Shown here: piece after piece, positions 17,901-25,222 of the stretch
How positions within the stretch are numbered: position 1 is the first letter of the stretch
How the letters are laid out: the number at the start of each line of letters is the position of its first letter
Assembly (NCBI GenBank): GCA_027858835.1
Contig: JAQIBY010000023.1
Location: 1-46,782 of the forward strand
Source: Bacteroidales bacterium
GTDB lineage: Bacteria; Bacteroidota; Bacteroidia; Bacteroidales; ML635J-15
DNA: 46,782 nucleotides
Reading direction: 5' to 3'
Notes under the pieces: generated by a model
What the model was told of the DNA's origin: nothing
Databases searched by the model: none
What the model saw: only the letters and a program-made list of their open reading frames with translations
Program-made: the position numbers and the translations under genes

Positions 17901-20306
17901 AACAGTTACATCATAAGCCCCCGCACATAATCCACCTGTTGTTTGATTATTGGGTGTAGAACCTGAAGAATATGTGTAAGTAAAAGTAGGTGGGCCGGTA
18001 GCATTTACAGTTGCAGTTGCATCACAATCTCCAGGACAGGACGGTTGTGTTGTTACAACATTTGCATTTGGCGTAACCCCGTTTGGATCTATGGTAAAGT
18101 TTTCTGTTGCAACACAGCCATTTGCATCGACTACCTGAACGGAGTAGTTTGCAGCACAGAGTCCGGTTTCAGCATTTGTTGTATTTGCACTTGAGGACCA
18201 GTTATAATTGCTAAATCCCGCAGCAGCAATTGCTGTTCCATCACAGTTTCCACAATTATCGTCAGTAGTAACCACATTGGGCACCGGTAATGGATAAACT
18301 GTGACATTTAAATTGTATGAATCATTACAACCACCGGCAGAAATATTTAAAGTCACATTATGAGATCCCGCACTAGAGAAGGTAACTCCCGATGGGTTTT
18401 GAGCAGTAGATGATGCCGGAGTCCCATTTGTAAATGTCCAGTTATAGGTTTCTCCTGCTGCAACTGCTCCTGTATGTGTAAAATCAAATGACTGAGAATT
18501 AAAGCACTGGTTACCATTATAAGTAAAGGTTGCATCCGGATTCACAGCTGAAGCCAGATTAACAGTGCTTGTATTAAAACAACCTTGATCATCAGTGACG
18601 GTAACTGTATAGGAACCGTCAGGCAAATTAGTAAAAGTATGTGAAGTGACATTATTCGCTGTTGATTGCCCTGTACAGGCAATGTCGTAAGGTGGAAACA
18701 TTCCCGTTATTCCATTGACAGTAATACTACCATTACTACTTCCACAAGTTGGTTGTACGACAGAAGTATTAAAGCTAATTTGTGGTGGTTCCGAAATACT
18801 AAATGTTTCAGTATATTCGCACCTACCCATTGCATCATCTACTGTAACGACATACGCCCCCGGCGACAAGCCCGTTATTGTAGTAACCCCGGTGGCTGTA
18901 AAACCTGAGGGTCCTATCCAGTTAATTGTATATGGTGGGGTTGCGCCAGAAATATTCGTGATTTCAGCCCATCCATCATCTGCACCATAGCAGCTGCTGT
19001 GTGAGAATGCAGGGTTTGCAGTGATACCAACAATCGAAAAGTTTACAGAATTTTGTGGTGAGAAATTCGAACAAATATCATCTACTCCGCCGGCATGCAC
19101 GGTAAGGGTATAGTTTCCGTCATGTTCTAAATAATCATCAAGTTCCAATGTCCAGATATCGTCATAATAGGTATCTCCATAAGTAGAATTAAGACCTGCT
19201 TCACAAATTTCACTCCATACATCTGAAATATCATAATTTCCTTCCGGTCCTGTTAAGGTAAAATCTCCCGCTTGTAAACTTGTACACCATAATCGTTCAT
19301 TAAATTGGATCGTAATGCTTGAAGACCCACATTCAGGTGCATAAAGAATGCTTTCAATATACGGTCCTGTATTATCAATAATTTGGGCAGAGCCTCCAAA
19401 AGTGATTGAATATCCACTTTGTGAGGATGTCCAATTACTAACATTAACAACGTAAGTTTCACCAGCTGTAACATTTAACACATCATTATAAGGGCCAGAA
19501 CCTGCAGCACCACAATCTAGAGTTGTAGAACCTGTTGGTCCTGTACTTCCTGCGGTTGCAGACCAATTACAGCTAACTAAAAAATCTGGCGATCCAGCAA
19601 TTGTAGCAATATCCATACAATCATTACTCGTCAAGTCATAAACAGCCCAATCATAATCATCTGCAGAATTATTTGGCGTAATTGTAAAAGAAGCCGTTCC
19701 AGTAGTTTGTGCAGTAAAGGTGTACCAAACATCATTTCTTTCACCACTTAGCATACAATTTCCGGGACAACCTCCACTTGTAGAGATTTCATTAAGATAA
19801 TTTCCTGTTCCTGAATAAGATGTAGTCGTACTGTAAGTATTAAAACAGAGTGGTATCGCTCCAAGACAATCCTGTTGGTTTGGTGGAGTAATGGTCCTGT
19901 AGGCGAGTAGTCCTGCGTAAACTCCATTATCATTACAATAATACTGGTGAATCACAACGCTATACGTTCCGTTTGTAGTACATGTCCAGGTGATTTCTGA
20001 GCCTAGTCCACAATGGTCATCATTATACTCAAAAACAACGGTTCCGTTTTGGTCGCAAATTTCAATTTGAGTATCAATATTATTACTAGCTCCTCCTTGG
20101 CAGAAAGAGAAAATGTAAGTTATACTGGCATAACCATCAAAGGTATATCGGTCTCCGGCATCAACACCAATTGTTTGAAAGGTTGGCAGCATGGTAAGAT
20201 TTCCTGATAATGTTCCACCCCCACCACATTGTGCCAAAGCCTTGTGACCATTGAAAGTAACAAGGATTAGCAATGAAATTGTGATAAATATTTGCTTAAT
20301 TTTCAT
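11958..20306 (-). CDS. Giant SprB-repeat surface adhesin with T9SS type-B sorting domain
   Basis: 2782 residues, made as a Sec-exported precursor (signal peptide through ALAQ, residues 1-25) and expected on the cell surface through T9SS. Residues 26-140 resemble a PPC-like beta domain. About 145-310 is the Cys-rich adhesin head with VWYTFTAQTTG and DDYDWAVYDLT. About 315-425 is a Big_5-like Ig domain. About 427-2365 holds 24 SprB-like repeats (GGTAPYTYxW, AGTYxVTVTDxNGC) interrupted once by a PKD-like domain near 590-675. Two Ig-like domains follow (2365-2524), then two PKD domains (2524-2688). The last 95 residues are the gliding-type C-terminal domain (FYVPDAINV, YNRWGEPLF, GVYTWVITLRD). 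SprB-like proteins carry out gliding and attachment. It lies last in a minus-strand cluster behind an ECF sigma/anti-sigma pair. A GAGAGG lies upstream of the ATG. Confidence 0.9.
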   Translation of the reverse strand: MKIKQIFITISLLILVTFNGHKALAQCGGGGTLSGNLTMLPTFQTIGVDAGDRYTFDGYASITYIFSFCQGGASNNIDTQIEICDQNGTVVFEYNDDHCGLGSEITWTCTTNGTYSVVIHQYYCNDNGVYAGLLAYRTITPPNQQDCLGAIPLCFNTYSTTTSYSGTGNYLNEISTSGGCPGNCMLSGERNDVWYTFTAQTTGTASFTITPNNSADDYDWAVYDLTSNDCMDIATIAGSPDFLVSCNWSATAGSTGPTGSTTLDCGAAGSGPYNDVLNVTAGETYVVNVSNWTSSQSGYSITFGGSAQIIDNTGPYIESILYAPECGSSSITIQFNERLWCTSLQAGDFTLTGPEGNYDISDVWSEICEAGLNSTYGDTYYDDIWTLELDDYLEHDGNYTLTVHAGGVDDICSNFSPQNSVNFSIVGITANPAFSHSSCYGADDGWAEITNISGATPPYTINWIGPSGFTATGVTTITGLSPGAYVVTVDDAMGRCEYTETFSISEPPQISFNTSVVQPTCGSSNGSITVNGITGMFPPYDIACTGQSTANNVTSHTFTNLPDGSYTVTVTDDQGCFNTSTVNLASAVNPDATFTYNGNQCFNSQSFDFTHTGAVAAGETYNWTFTNGTPASSTAQNPSGVTFSSAGSHNVTLNISAGGCNDSYNLNVTVYPLPVPNVVTTDDNCGNCDGTAIAAAGFSNYNWSSSANTTNAETGLCAANYSVQVVDANGCVATENFTIDPNGVTPNANVVTTQPSCPGDCDATATVNATGPPTFTYTYSSGSTPNNQTTGGLCAGAYDVTVSDGSNPACFVVENFNITDPPSMALTMSGTDANCALANGSASVSVVGGTAPYDYDWSNGGTANTINGIPAGNYTVTVTDDNNCTQINSIIINDTGAPFTVTTSVDQDVSCNGDCDGQATATAVGAGPFSYQWSSGTNPTNFAVTGLCAGTHTVSVTEGACLVTETVTISQPTNITATMSPNNAHCGQSDGDITVNPSGGTAPYTYQWNCVPAQFTQTATNLPAGTYIVTVTDDQACTAQFTGSIMDVGGVAINESHSQTLCSYSNDGSATINVLSGDPDFTYAWSHGVNQTTTATSHTLSNLSPQSYTVTVTDTWGCSAVTNFNINAAPVLNASVTASNDVSCNGLCDGIATANGVGGTGVLTYNWGIGNGATPNQPANTGFCPGSYVVTVTDANSCTATAPVTINEPSSINLLLSSTNSHCNQNDGTASVVPSGGTSPYTYLWSGGTQPTSANNTGLSAVGSPYSVQVTDDNGCVVNGSVTINNEPGATVSISNTTDITCFGENDGTATVSIGGGAPPFTIEWGTTPTQNTATAINLGAGNHTVTVTDMFGCTYVASAVINEPSSFTVNATAPVIDCYGTCTGSALATPNGGTAPFTYLWDDFQNSQMAVSLCAGDYEVTATDDNGCTAMDNVTITENDQIVLTADITDSDCGQSNGAIDLTIAGGSVGAFIIDWDYGPHTEDLINIPAGTYTVTVTDNKGCQAVQTFAVNDISGPTLNITTTANATCEGTCNGQATVNVIGGTGPFDYQWSTAPMQTNPTATNLCAGTYSVIVTDMTTGCITTTNTTVIEPAQLGVGTVTSNPTCNNACNGEIQMTTFDGTPPYTYTWAGPGTLPATEDQTNLCEGTYTVVITDANGCFITRNYILTEPSFISAPTSSLMTNCNGSCDGEAVVNPSGGNAPYNFEWSDMNNQTSQTAVNLCPGNYGVTVTDDNGCTSNNTVNIPEPSQLSFSTTVKNNPTCFGLADGSITVSVVGGTAPVSYSWDSGDVGATATNLPAGTHCVTVSDNNGCQIDTCLNLTQPTEINVNFLVTNETCYNYCDGEIEAVVTGGTPSYTYSWSNTSASALNDNLCAGLYILTLIDNNGCQNVSSATLNAPAVLDIVVQDTVMPHCGNNDGSITVGVIGGTAPYTYDWQSPPGGNSAQLSNIPNGNYTVSVTDYHGCSTMHTIDLNDISAPIIDDIAITNVACFGEDSGEAIVSFTSSTPTNTIQWNDPMNQTSAHAINLVEGTYTVSITDANGCQTSETISITEPTLFTARVDANTDATCFGFCNGTADAMFIGGTPPVSYSWTGGYNTQSVSGLCPGSYTVTATDDNGCTSENSVVIDEPTQMTLTENIFPATCYGSSDGSVSVSVTGGSGNYDYEWFGSASTDPVATGLSSTNYTLVVYNANDHSCFVTENYFVPQPSEINALFATVDATCNLDNGSAYITNVFGGTPGYNYSWTPGGFANLDSVGNLAPGAYECMVTDAYGCTAEFPVNVAETAAPQLDNVITSPVSCFGYHDGTAQINVSSGTPPYEYNWNPNVSDNDYCDTLPANLYTVTVTDQNGCEVYATLPISGPEQVVAITDPADTICIGQTSQISATASGGLPPYNYVWSEVGTGSTHWVSPDVTTEYIVTVIDNNGCSSDAEGLEIVVKPPLDISVVTPGSVCSGQPATLTATASGGDGHYVFDWGNGMVTENSQIIVSPTTDTDFQVVLSDGCGTPNDTANVTLSVAPQPEIDITRTPNKGCAPLSIQFDNNTSNLTYTYLWNFDDEDSGENNSSEIKRPVHYYENAGYYEVSLVVTTNMGCTDSLTLNLQVKEAPVADFIAQPWTAGMFAGSIHFNDESTNATAWKWHFGNEGMSTIQNPDHVFSEAGEIPVTLIAYNNIGCTDTIVQSVNIIEEHRFYVPDAINVRSPGNNEFYPHGVGIDITSYEMTIYNRWGEPLFTTKDINEHWKGRSNNNMGDYVQQGVYTWVITLRDKFGKDYTYSGRVMVFK
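13212..19030 (-). repeat. Array of 24 SprB-like protein repeats (about 75-85 codons each)
   Basis: By hand I count 24 repeats of one domain, diverged at DNA level. Each has an early Cys and a late Cys in the xGC of TDxNGC. Ten repeats have a second early Cys (CxGxCxG or the like) and all ten also have Cys in the LCAG/LCPG/LCEG turn. The other 14 have neither of these two. A few lone extra cysteines occur in repeats 2, 8 and 25, and a pair in repeat 18. This indicates two domain subtypes, probably with one and two disulfides. Confidence 0.8.
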
Positions 20307-20382
20307 AATTAAGTCCTCTCAGCTAGTTTAGTAATTTGGTTATAAAACACTTAGCGAAATACAATGACACCAGGTGTATCTA

Positions 20383-20919
20383 TTATCTTTTTGAGTTGAT
20401 GTACTCCTGATATTTTTCAGGATTTTCCTCAACCCATTTTTGTTTTTTATTTTGATAGTTTTCCCGATCGGCTTCATGGTTACCAGTATCCTCATATTCA
20501 GGAAAACCGTTAATAAGCACAGGTGTTGACGGTGTTGCACCAGGATTTGATTGGGAACTTGCCTGATTTGATTCCAAATGCCCATTTCTGGACACGGTGG
20601 TATATTCATAATCCAAGTTAAACTCTTTCAAAATGCTTAGAACATAAGCCGCATCAATTTCATATGCCATATAAAGCTGACACCTGTCCTGCAATTTTGG
20701 AGTTTTAAAGATTCTTCCTTCGAAAATAAGCGGATCTTGCAAAAGCCTTTCAAGCAATGCCTCTGACATTTCATCATCCTGTAATCCATTGATGTGAAAG
20801 TAAACCGTCTTTTGCTCTCCAATACTTTTAACATGGGTAAAGCGAAGACTATTCTCCTGAGCTGTAAGTTGAGATGCGACAAAAAGCACAAAACTTAAAA
20901 TAAGCATGCGTTTAATCAT
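20383..20919 (-). CDS. Small secreted protein preceding the adhesin, predicted ferredoxin-like fold
   Basis: 178 residues with a signal peptide (MIKRMLILSFVLFVASQLTAQ). Residues about 30-115 read as beta-alpha-beta-beta-alpha-beta: TVYFHINGL, DDEMSEALLERLLQ, GRIFKTP, RCQLYMAYE, AAYVLSILKEF, LDYEYTTV. The C-terminal 40 residues carry DTGNHEADRENYQNKKQKW and a NPEKYQEY motif that I recall from small Bacteroidota proteins of unknown role. It lies 32 bp after the anti-sigma gene and 76 bp before the giant adhesin, so probably in the same transcript. A protein with a similar RC...M...L...Y pattern (43069-43491) precedes the second giant adhesin. Function unknown; an adhesin-partner role is inferred from position only. 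Confidence 0.6.
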   Translation of the reverse strand: MIKRMLILSFVLFVASQLTAQENSLRFTHVKSIGEQKTVYFHINGLQDDEMSEALLERLLQDPLIFEGRIFKTPKLQDRCQLYMAYEIDAAYVLSILKEFNLDYEYTTVSRNGHLESNQASSQSNPGATPSTPVLINGFPEYEDTGNHEADRENYQNKKQKWVEENPEKYQEYINSKR

Positions 20920-20951
20920 AATATTTGGTTTTTAAGTTATTCCCTACTTCT

Positions 20952-22259
20952 TTAGTTTCTTAGCAATGTCACCTGTCCCCGTCTTGTTCTTACATTTCCA
21001 TACTGATCTTCGGTAACAATTTTCCATAAATACACACCCGCTTCAGCTTTCTGGTTTGTATGGATATTCATTCCATCCCAAGGTCTGTCAATCTCATCTG
21101 TTTGATAAATGACCTGGTTAAATTTATCCAGAATTATCATTGTAAATTTCAAATCCTGCATATCATCATAAACCGGTCCAAAATGAGAGTTCATACCTGA
21201 CACATCAGGTGTAAAAGCATTTGGCATTGCATAATTATGTTCAATCTTCACATTTACTTCCTTAACCAACTTACTTTCACATGCATTTTGATCTGTCATT
21301 TTCAACTCAACAGCATAAATACCATCGTATTTAAATTCATACTGCAACATTGATGCATTGAACGTTTGTCTATCCACTTTCCAAGAATATACAATATCCC
21401 CACGATTTATTGTGTTAAAAGTATATAAATTTCCTGACTTATCAAAATCTATTTTTGCATCAGGAATTCCATAAGCATTTATAATTGAGCCAGTAATACG
21501 TTGTCTTAACAATTCGTCCTGTTTTGGTTTCAAAATTAACACCGGAGTATATTCACCTAATTCAGTATATGTATGGGCAGGAGCAGATTCTGTTGACTTG
21601 CTGCCATCTTTAAAATGCCACATAAATTCATAATTTTCCGGATCGGCATTACATGAAAACTTTATTGTTAAAGGAACACATCCGGCTTTTTTAGCCTGTG
21701 AAATTTGAAGCACTTTTTCTGGTCTGCTATTCTCATTCCCTGAGCTAGAAGAAGTCTCATTCTTATCCTGTACAACAACAAGGGGTTCAGAATTTTCAGT
21801 TTCCTGATTATTTTCCACTTCTGTTTCCTCAACAGCTTCATCAATTTGCTCTGCTAAGTCATTTTGTTCAGAATTTTGAATTGATTCTGTGTTTTCATTC
21901 GGACTTTGAGCTTCAGTCAATTCGGCTGACGTTTGATTATCAGTTTTTTCAGGAGTTATGTTTTCCTGCTGCGCATTTTCAGGGGCATGATTGTTTTGCT
22001 CAACAGGATTTTCTTGATTATCAATTGTGTTTTCAGCAATAATTTCAGTTTGTGTTTGCGGTTTTTCGTTAGGGTTAACAATAAAAACAATTGCAACAGT
22101 CGCGACAATCACGGCTCCGGCAAAAATCAGGCCTTTCTGTAAAACAGACAAGCCATTTTCAGGTAATTGTTTTTCCAAGCTGCTCCATTGACTTTGTGCC
22201 CCTTTCGGTTCAAAATGGTTTAGCTTTTCTTTTAAGTTATTTTCAAATTGTGTTTTCAT
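20952..22259 (-). CDS. Membrane anti-sigma-like protein with PKD domains and a T9SS type-B C-terminal domain
   Basis: 435 residues from the ATG at 22259. Residues 1-40 are cytoplasmic and resemble Bacteroidota anti-sigma N-termini (KEKLNHFEP then WSSLEKQLP). Residues 43-61 form one transmembrane segment. Residues 65-185 are an acidic, Asn/Gln/Glu-rich linker. About 188-265 is a PKD domain (GCVPLTIKF, MWHFKDGS, HTYTELGEY) and 267-340 a second PKD-like domain. Residues 341-435 match the gliding-associated C-terminal domain (AMPNAFTPDV, RPWDGMN, GVYLWKIVTEDQYGN, RRGQVTLL). This is the same PKD-PKD-CTD order as the end of the adhesin encoded downstream. It overlaps the ECF sigma gene by 17 nt, the usual coupling of sigma and anti-sigma. 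That it binds this sigma factor is inference from position and layout. Confidence 0.75.
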   Translation of the reverse strand: MKTQFENNLKEKLNHFEPKGAQSQWSSLEKQLPENGLSVLQKGLIFAGAVIVATVAIVFIVNPNEKPQTQTEIIAENTIDNQENPVEQNNHAPENAQQENITPEKTDNQTSAELTEAQSPNENTESIQNSEQNDLAEQIDEAVEETEVENNQETENSEPLVVVQDKNETSSSSGNENSRPEKVLQISQAKKAGCVPLTIKFSCNADPENYEFMWHFKDGSKSTESAPAHTYTELGEYTPVLILKPKQDELLRQRITGSIINAYGIPDAKIDFDKSGNLYTFNTINRGDIVYSWKVDRQTFNASMLQYEFKYDGIYAVELKMTDQNACESKLVKEVNVKIEHNYAMPNAFTPDVSGMNSHFGPVYDDMQDLKFTMIILDKFNQVIYQTDEIDRPWDGMNIHTNQKAEAGVYLWKIVTEDQYGNVRTRRGQVTLLRN

Positions 22260-22824
22260 GCCCAAACTCCTTATTATAAAATTCTCTTAATTTTCGTTTT
22301 GCTTTTGCATAATTGGATTTTGATGTTCCCACATTGATGTCCAATAATTCTGCAATTTGCTTATGTGTTAAATCTTCAACCACATAGAGGTTAAAAACCG
22401 TTTGATATGCCGGTGTTAACTTCTGAATCAATTCAACAATTCGACCGGCCTGTAATTGAAGCAATTTTTCATCTTCTAATTCATCATAACTTTCATCTTT
22501 CAAATTATTGATGTGCGATTCTTCACCATATTCAAAGTACATTTTCCGTTTACGCCAAATCTCATCAATGCTATTATTGACAATAAGTCGCCTTACCCAG
22601 CCCTCTAATGAACCTTTATTATTGAACAATCGCATTTTATCAAACACTTTAATAAAACCGTCTTGCACAAGGTCTTCGGCCTCCAGTGTATCGCGACTAT
22701 ATCGCAAACACACTCCCAACATTTTAGGGTAAAGTGCCTCGTAAAGTGCCCGTTGGCATTTACGATCACCTTTTTTACATCCCCGTACCAGTATTTTGAC
22801 CTGTTCTTTATCGTTGAGATCCAT
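22243..22824 (-). CDS. ECF-type RNA polymerase sigma factor
   Basis: 193 residues. Region 2 (about 24-92) includes YPKMLGVCLRYSRDTLEAED and LVQDGFIKVFDKM, the core-binding and -10 recognition part. Region 4 (about 133-183) includes LTPAYQTVFNLYVVEDLTHK and the helix-turn-helix IAELLDINVGTSKSNYAKAK that reads the -35. There is no region 1.1 or 3. It is first in a cluster followed by the membrane anti-sigma-like protein (17-nt overlap), a small secreted protein and the giant adhesin. The 59-bp gap after mltG shows no clear TAnnTTTG box, so the unit may be read from an alternative (possibly self-activated) promoter. An AGAAGG lies about 8 nt before the ATG. Confidence 0.88.
   Translation of the reverse strand: MDLNDKEQVKILVRGCKKGDRKCQRALYEALYPKMLGVCLRYSRDTLEAEDLVQDGFIKVFDKMRLFNNKGSLEGWVRRLIVNNSIDEIWRKRKMYFEYGEESHINNLKDESYDELEDEKLLQLQAGRIVELIQKLTPAYQTVFNLYVVEDLTHKQIAELLDINVGTSKSNYAKAKRKLREFYNKEFGHENTI
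22267..22272 (-). promoter_or_regulatory. Shine-Dalgarno site of the anti-sigma gene
   Basis: AAGGAG on the minus strand lies 7 nt before the ATG at 22259, inside the end of the sigma gene. Strong SD sites are uncommon in Bacteroidota. It fixes the ATG rather than the upstream in-frame TTG as the start and supports re-initiation after the sigma stop. Confidence 0.6.
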
Positions 22825-22883
22825 TTTTAATGCCTTCTGTTTAATGACGATAGCTTTATTAAAAGGTTGCCTGTTTTTTTAGT

Positions 22884-23918
22884 CTATCGATAAATTCTTT
22901 CACTGTTTAAAAATCTTCTGTATTCACGTGCATATGCTTCATGTTGTCTGAGTGTTTTTGAAAAATTGTGATATCCACTGTAATCGGGTTTTGCAGAAAA
23001 GAAAATGTAATCATGCTTTTGAAAATTCAAGACCGCATCAATACTGGATTTCTCCGGCAAACAAATTGGGCCTGGTGGGGTGCCGGGATATTTATATGTA
23101 TTAAACGGACTGTCAATTTTAGTATGCCGATTCAGCACCCGACGGATGGAAAAATCATCATGAGCAAAAATTACGGTTGGACAAGCTTGAAGCAACATGT
23201 TTTTTTCCAAACGGTTTATATATACTCCTGCGACCTTCGCTTTTTCATCATTTTTCTTGGTTTCCTGTTCAACAATTGAAGCCAAGGTAGAAACCTGAAT
23301 GGGCGTGAGTCCGGCACGTTCAGCTTTTTGTCTTCGTTCATCTGTCCAAAACTTATCATATTCGGTTTTCATGCGCTGTGTAAATTCTTCAGGATTTGTA
23401 TTCCAGTAGAATTGATACGTATCCGGAAGAAACATTGCAGGAAATTCAAATGCATTAAAGCCGTATTCTGTGTTTGTCTCAGGATTCAAAAAATATTCGG
23501 CAAAACTCAGTGAATCTGTTTCTAGTTTTTTGCCGAGAATTCCGGCCAATTCAGGAAGTTTTCTTAAATTATTGAAAGTAATATTAACCGGTTTCTGATT
23601 TCCTGAACGCAACATATTAATCAAAGCATTTGTATTCATGTCATGTTGAATTTCGTATCGACCGGGTTTCACATTATCAGCATAGGATTTCTTTTCTACC
23701 ACCCAATTAAATGCATCTTCATCAATAAGAAAGCCAGACAAACTATCTTTCACTGTCTGATAATCAGCCCCTGTTGGGATATAAAGCATTGTGGTTTCCT
23801 GACCATGCAAATCAACATTTGGTTCATAAATAAACTGATAAAATCGATAGGCAAATATTCCTCCGGAAGCTGCAATTACTAACAGCACCAACATAATTAT
23901 AGCGAACTTATTTTTCAT
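22884..23918 (-). CDS. mltG: Endolytic murein transglycosylase MltG (YceG family)
   Basis: Cleaves nascent glycan strands and is thought to end their polymerisation at the inner membrane. 344 residues with one N-terminal transmembrane anchor (about 5-25), a LysM-like part, then the YceG domain. ASIVEQET contains the catalytic Glu (residue 217, equivalent to E. coli E218). LPDTYQF, LLQACPTVIFA and SPFNTYKYPGTPPGPI are family signatures. Its start overlaps the stop of the upstream MATE gene as ATGA (4 nt), so it is co-translated with it as the last gene of the run starting at 28847. Confidence 0.92.
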   Translation of the reverse strand: MKNKFAIIMLVLLVIAASGGIFAYRFYQFIYEPNVDLHGQETTMLYIPTGADYQTVKDSLSGFLIDEDAFNWVVEKKSYADNVKPGRYEIQHDMNTNALINMLRSGNQKPVNITFNNLRKLPELAGILGKKLETDSLSFAEYFLNPETNTEYGFNAFEFPAMFLPDTYQFYWNTNPEEFTQRMKTEYDKFWTDERRQKAERAGLTPIQVSTLASIVEQETKKNDEKAKVAGVYINRLEKNMLLQACPTVIFAHDDFSIRRVLNRHTKIDSPFNTYKYPGTPPGPICLPEKSSIDAVLNFQKHDYIFFSAKPDYSGYHNFSKTLRQHEAYAREYRRFLNSERIYR

Positions 23919-25222
23919 ATTTTTTTTGTTTTACTCAACACACGTTTTTTATAGAATAAATGTAATGAAATTCCTCGAGACAACATAAAAATAATGAGAG
24001 CCATCCACATTCCATGATTATCAAAATAATATCTCAAGATAAAAAGTGCCGGTAAAAAAATCAGTACAGATGATAAAAGCATTGCATTTCTCATGGTTTT
24101 ACCTTCGGTTGCCCCGATATAAATCCCGTCCCAAATAAAAGCGGAAAAACTCACAATTGGAATAATTATTATCCAAAATCGGTAAGTTTGCGATAACTCA
24201 ATGATATTTTGCTGATCCGTTAACAAGCGAACAATGCTTTGATTGAATGTAAAATAAACCAAACTAACTGCCACGCTTAAACCAACTCCCCAAATGAATA
24301 ATGTTTTGATTGTTTTTTTTAATCCGCTCAGCGAATTCGCACCAATATATTTTCCTGTGAGTGCCTCTGCGGCAAATGCAAATCCATCAATAAAATAGGA
24401 AAAGATCCAAAGAAACTGCAGCAAGACTGAATTTACTGCGAGGATTTCATCGCCGAGTTTTGCACTTGCAGCATTGAAATAATAAAAGCTTCCTGTTAAG
24501 AGTAGTGAACGAATAAGAATATCCCGGTTAACGGTCATAAATTGTCCGATTTCAGACCAAACGAATATTGTTTTCATTTTCCAATATTTACGGATTCGTT
24601 TGCTATGTTTTAACAGCAAAAACATTCCCAAAATAAAACCGGCATATTGACCAATTACTGTTCCCAGCGCCACGCCTTTCACAGCCATTCCCAGTTTCAA
24701 AACGAAAAATGCAGACAAGAGAATGTTTATCAAATTAATTAAAATGGAAATCCACATTGGAGTTTTTGCATCTTGCATACCAATATACCAACCCATGATT
24801 GCGTATAATCCTAGGGTTGCTGGTGCGGCAAAAATTCTGATTCGGAAATAATCCATTGCAAATGATTTCAACTCTTGACTACTATCAATAAAATTAAAGG
24901 CCAGCCAAGAAATTGCTTTTTGTGTGAGAATGAGAAGGAGTCCAAGCCCAATGGCAATAATTAATGCTCTGGCGAGGATTATATACGACTGACTAATTGC
25001 GCGACTTCCACGGCTTTGGGCAGTAAAACCACTAGTTCCCATGCGCAAAAATCCGAGACCGGAATAAATAAAGGTGAAAACCGTTGCTCCAAGTGCAATT
25101 GCACCAAGATAGGCAGGATTATCCTGTCTGCCCATAAGCGCAACGTCAACCATTCCCACCAAAGGAACCGTTAGATTACTGATGATATTCGGGAAAGCAA
25201 GTTTTAAAACTCGCCTATTCAA
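23915..25222 (-). CDS. MATE family efflux transporter (DinF-like)
   Basis: 435 residues, with about twelve transmembrane segments visible as hydrophobic blocks. The N-terminus LKLAFPNIISNLTVPLVGMV-DVALMGR and TSGFTAQSRG are typical of the DinF branch of MATE cation/drug antiporters. The second half repeats the fold. The substrate cannot be predicted. It overlaps GNAT by 8 nt upstream and mltG by 4 nt downstream. Confidence 0.88.
   Translation of the reverse strand: MNRRVLKLAFPNIISNLTVPLVGMVDVALMGRQDNPAYLGAIALGATVFTFIYSGLGFLRMGTSGFTAQSRGSRAISQSYIILARALIIAIGLGLLLILTQKAISWLAFNFIDSSQELKSFAMDYFRIRIFAAPATLGLYAIMGWYIGMQDAKTPMWISILINLINILLSAFFVLKLGMAVKGVALGTVIGQYAGFILGMFLLLKHSKRIRKYWKMKTIFVWSEIGQFMTVNRDILIRSLLLTGSFYYFNAASAKLGDEILAVNSVLLQFLWIFSYFIDGFAFAAEALTGKYIGANSLSGLKKTIKTLFIWGVGLSVAVSLVYFTFNQSIVRLLTDQQNIIELSQTYRFWIIIIPIVSFSAFIWDGIYIGATEGKTMRNAMLLSSVLIFLPALFILRYYFDNHGMWMALIIFMLSRGISLHLFYKKRVLSKTKKI

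Noticed and set aside
13212-19030. Regular repeats as a possible CRISPR or DNA tandem array
   Set aside because: The period is about 230-250 bp, the units are diverged in DNA and conserved as protein domains, so this is a protein repeat, not CRISPR.
20367-20377. Small palindrome ACACCAGGTGT before the adhesin as an operator
   Set aside because: It is only 11 bp, at the end of the preceding unit, and has no second copy; chance cannot be excluded.
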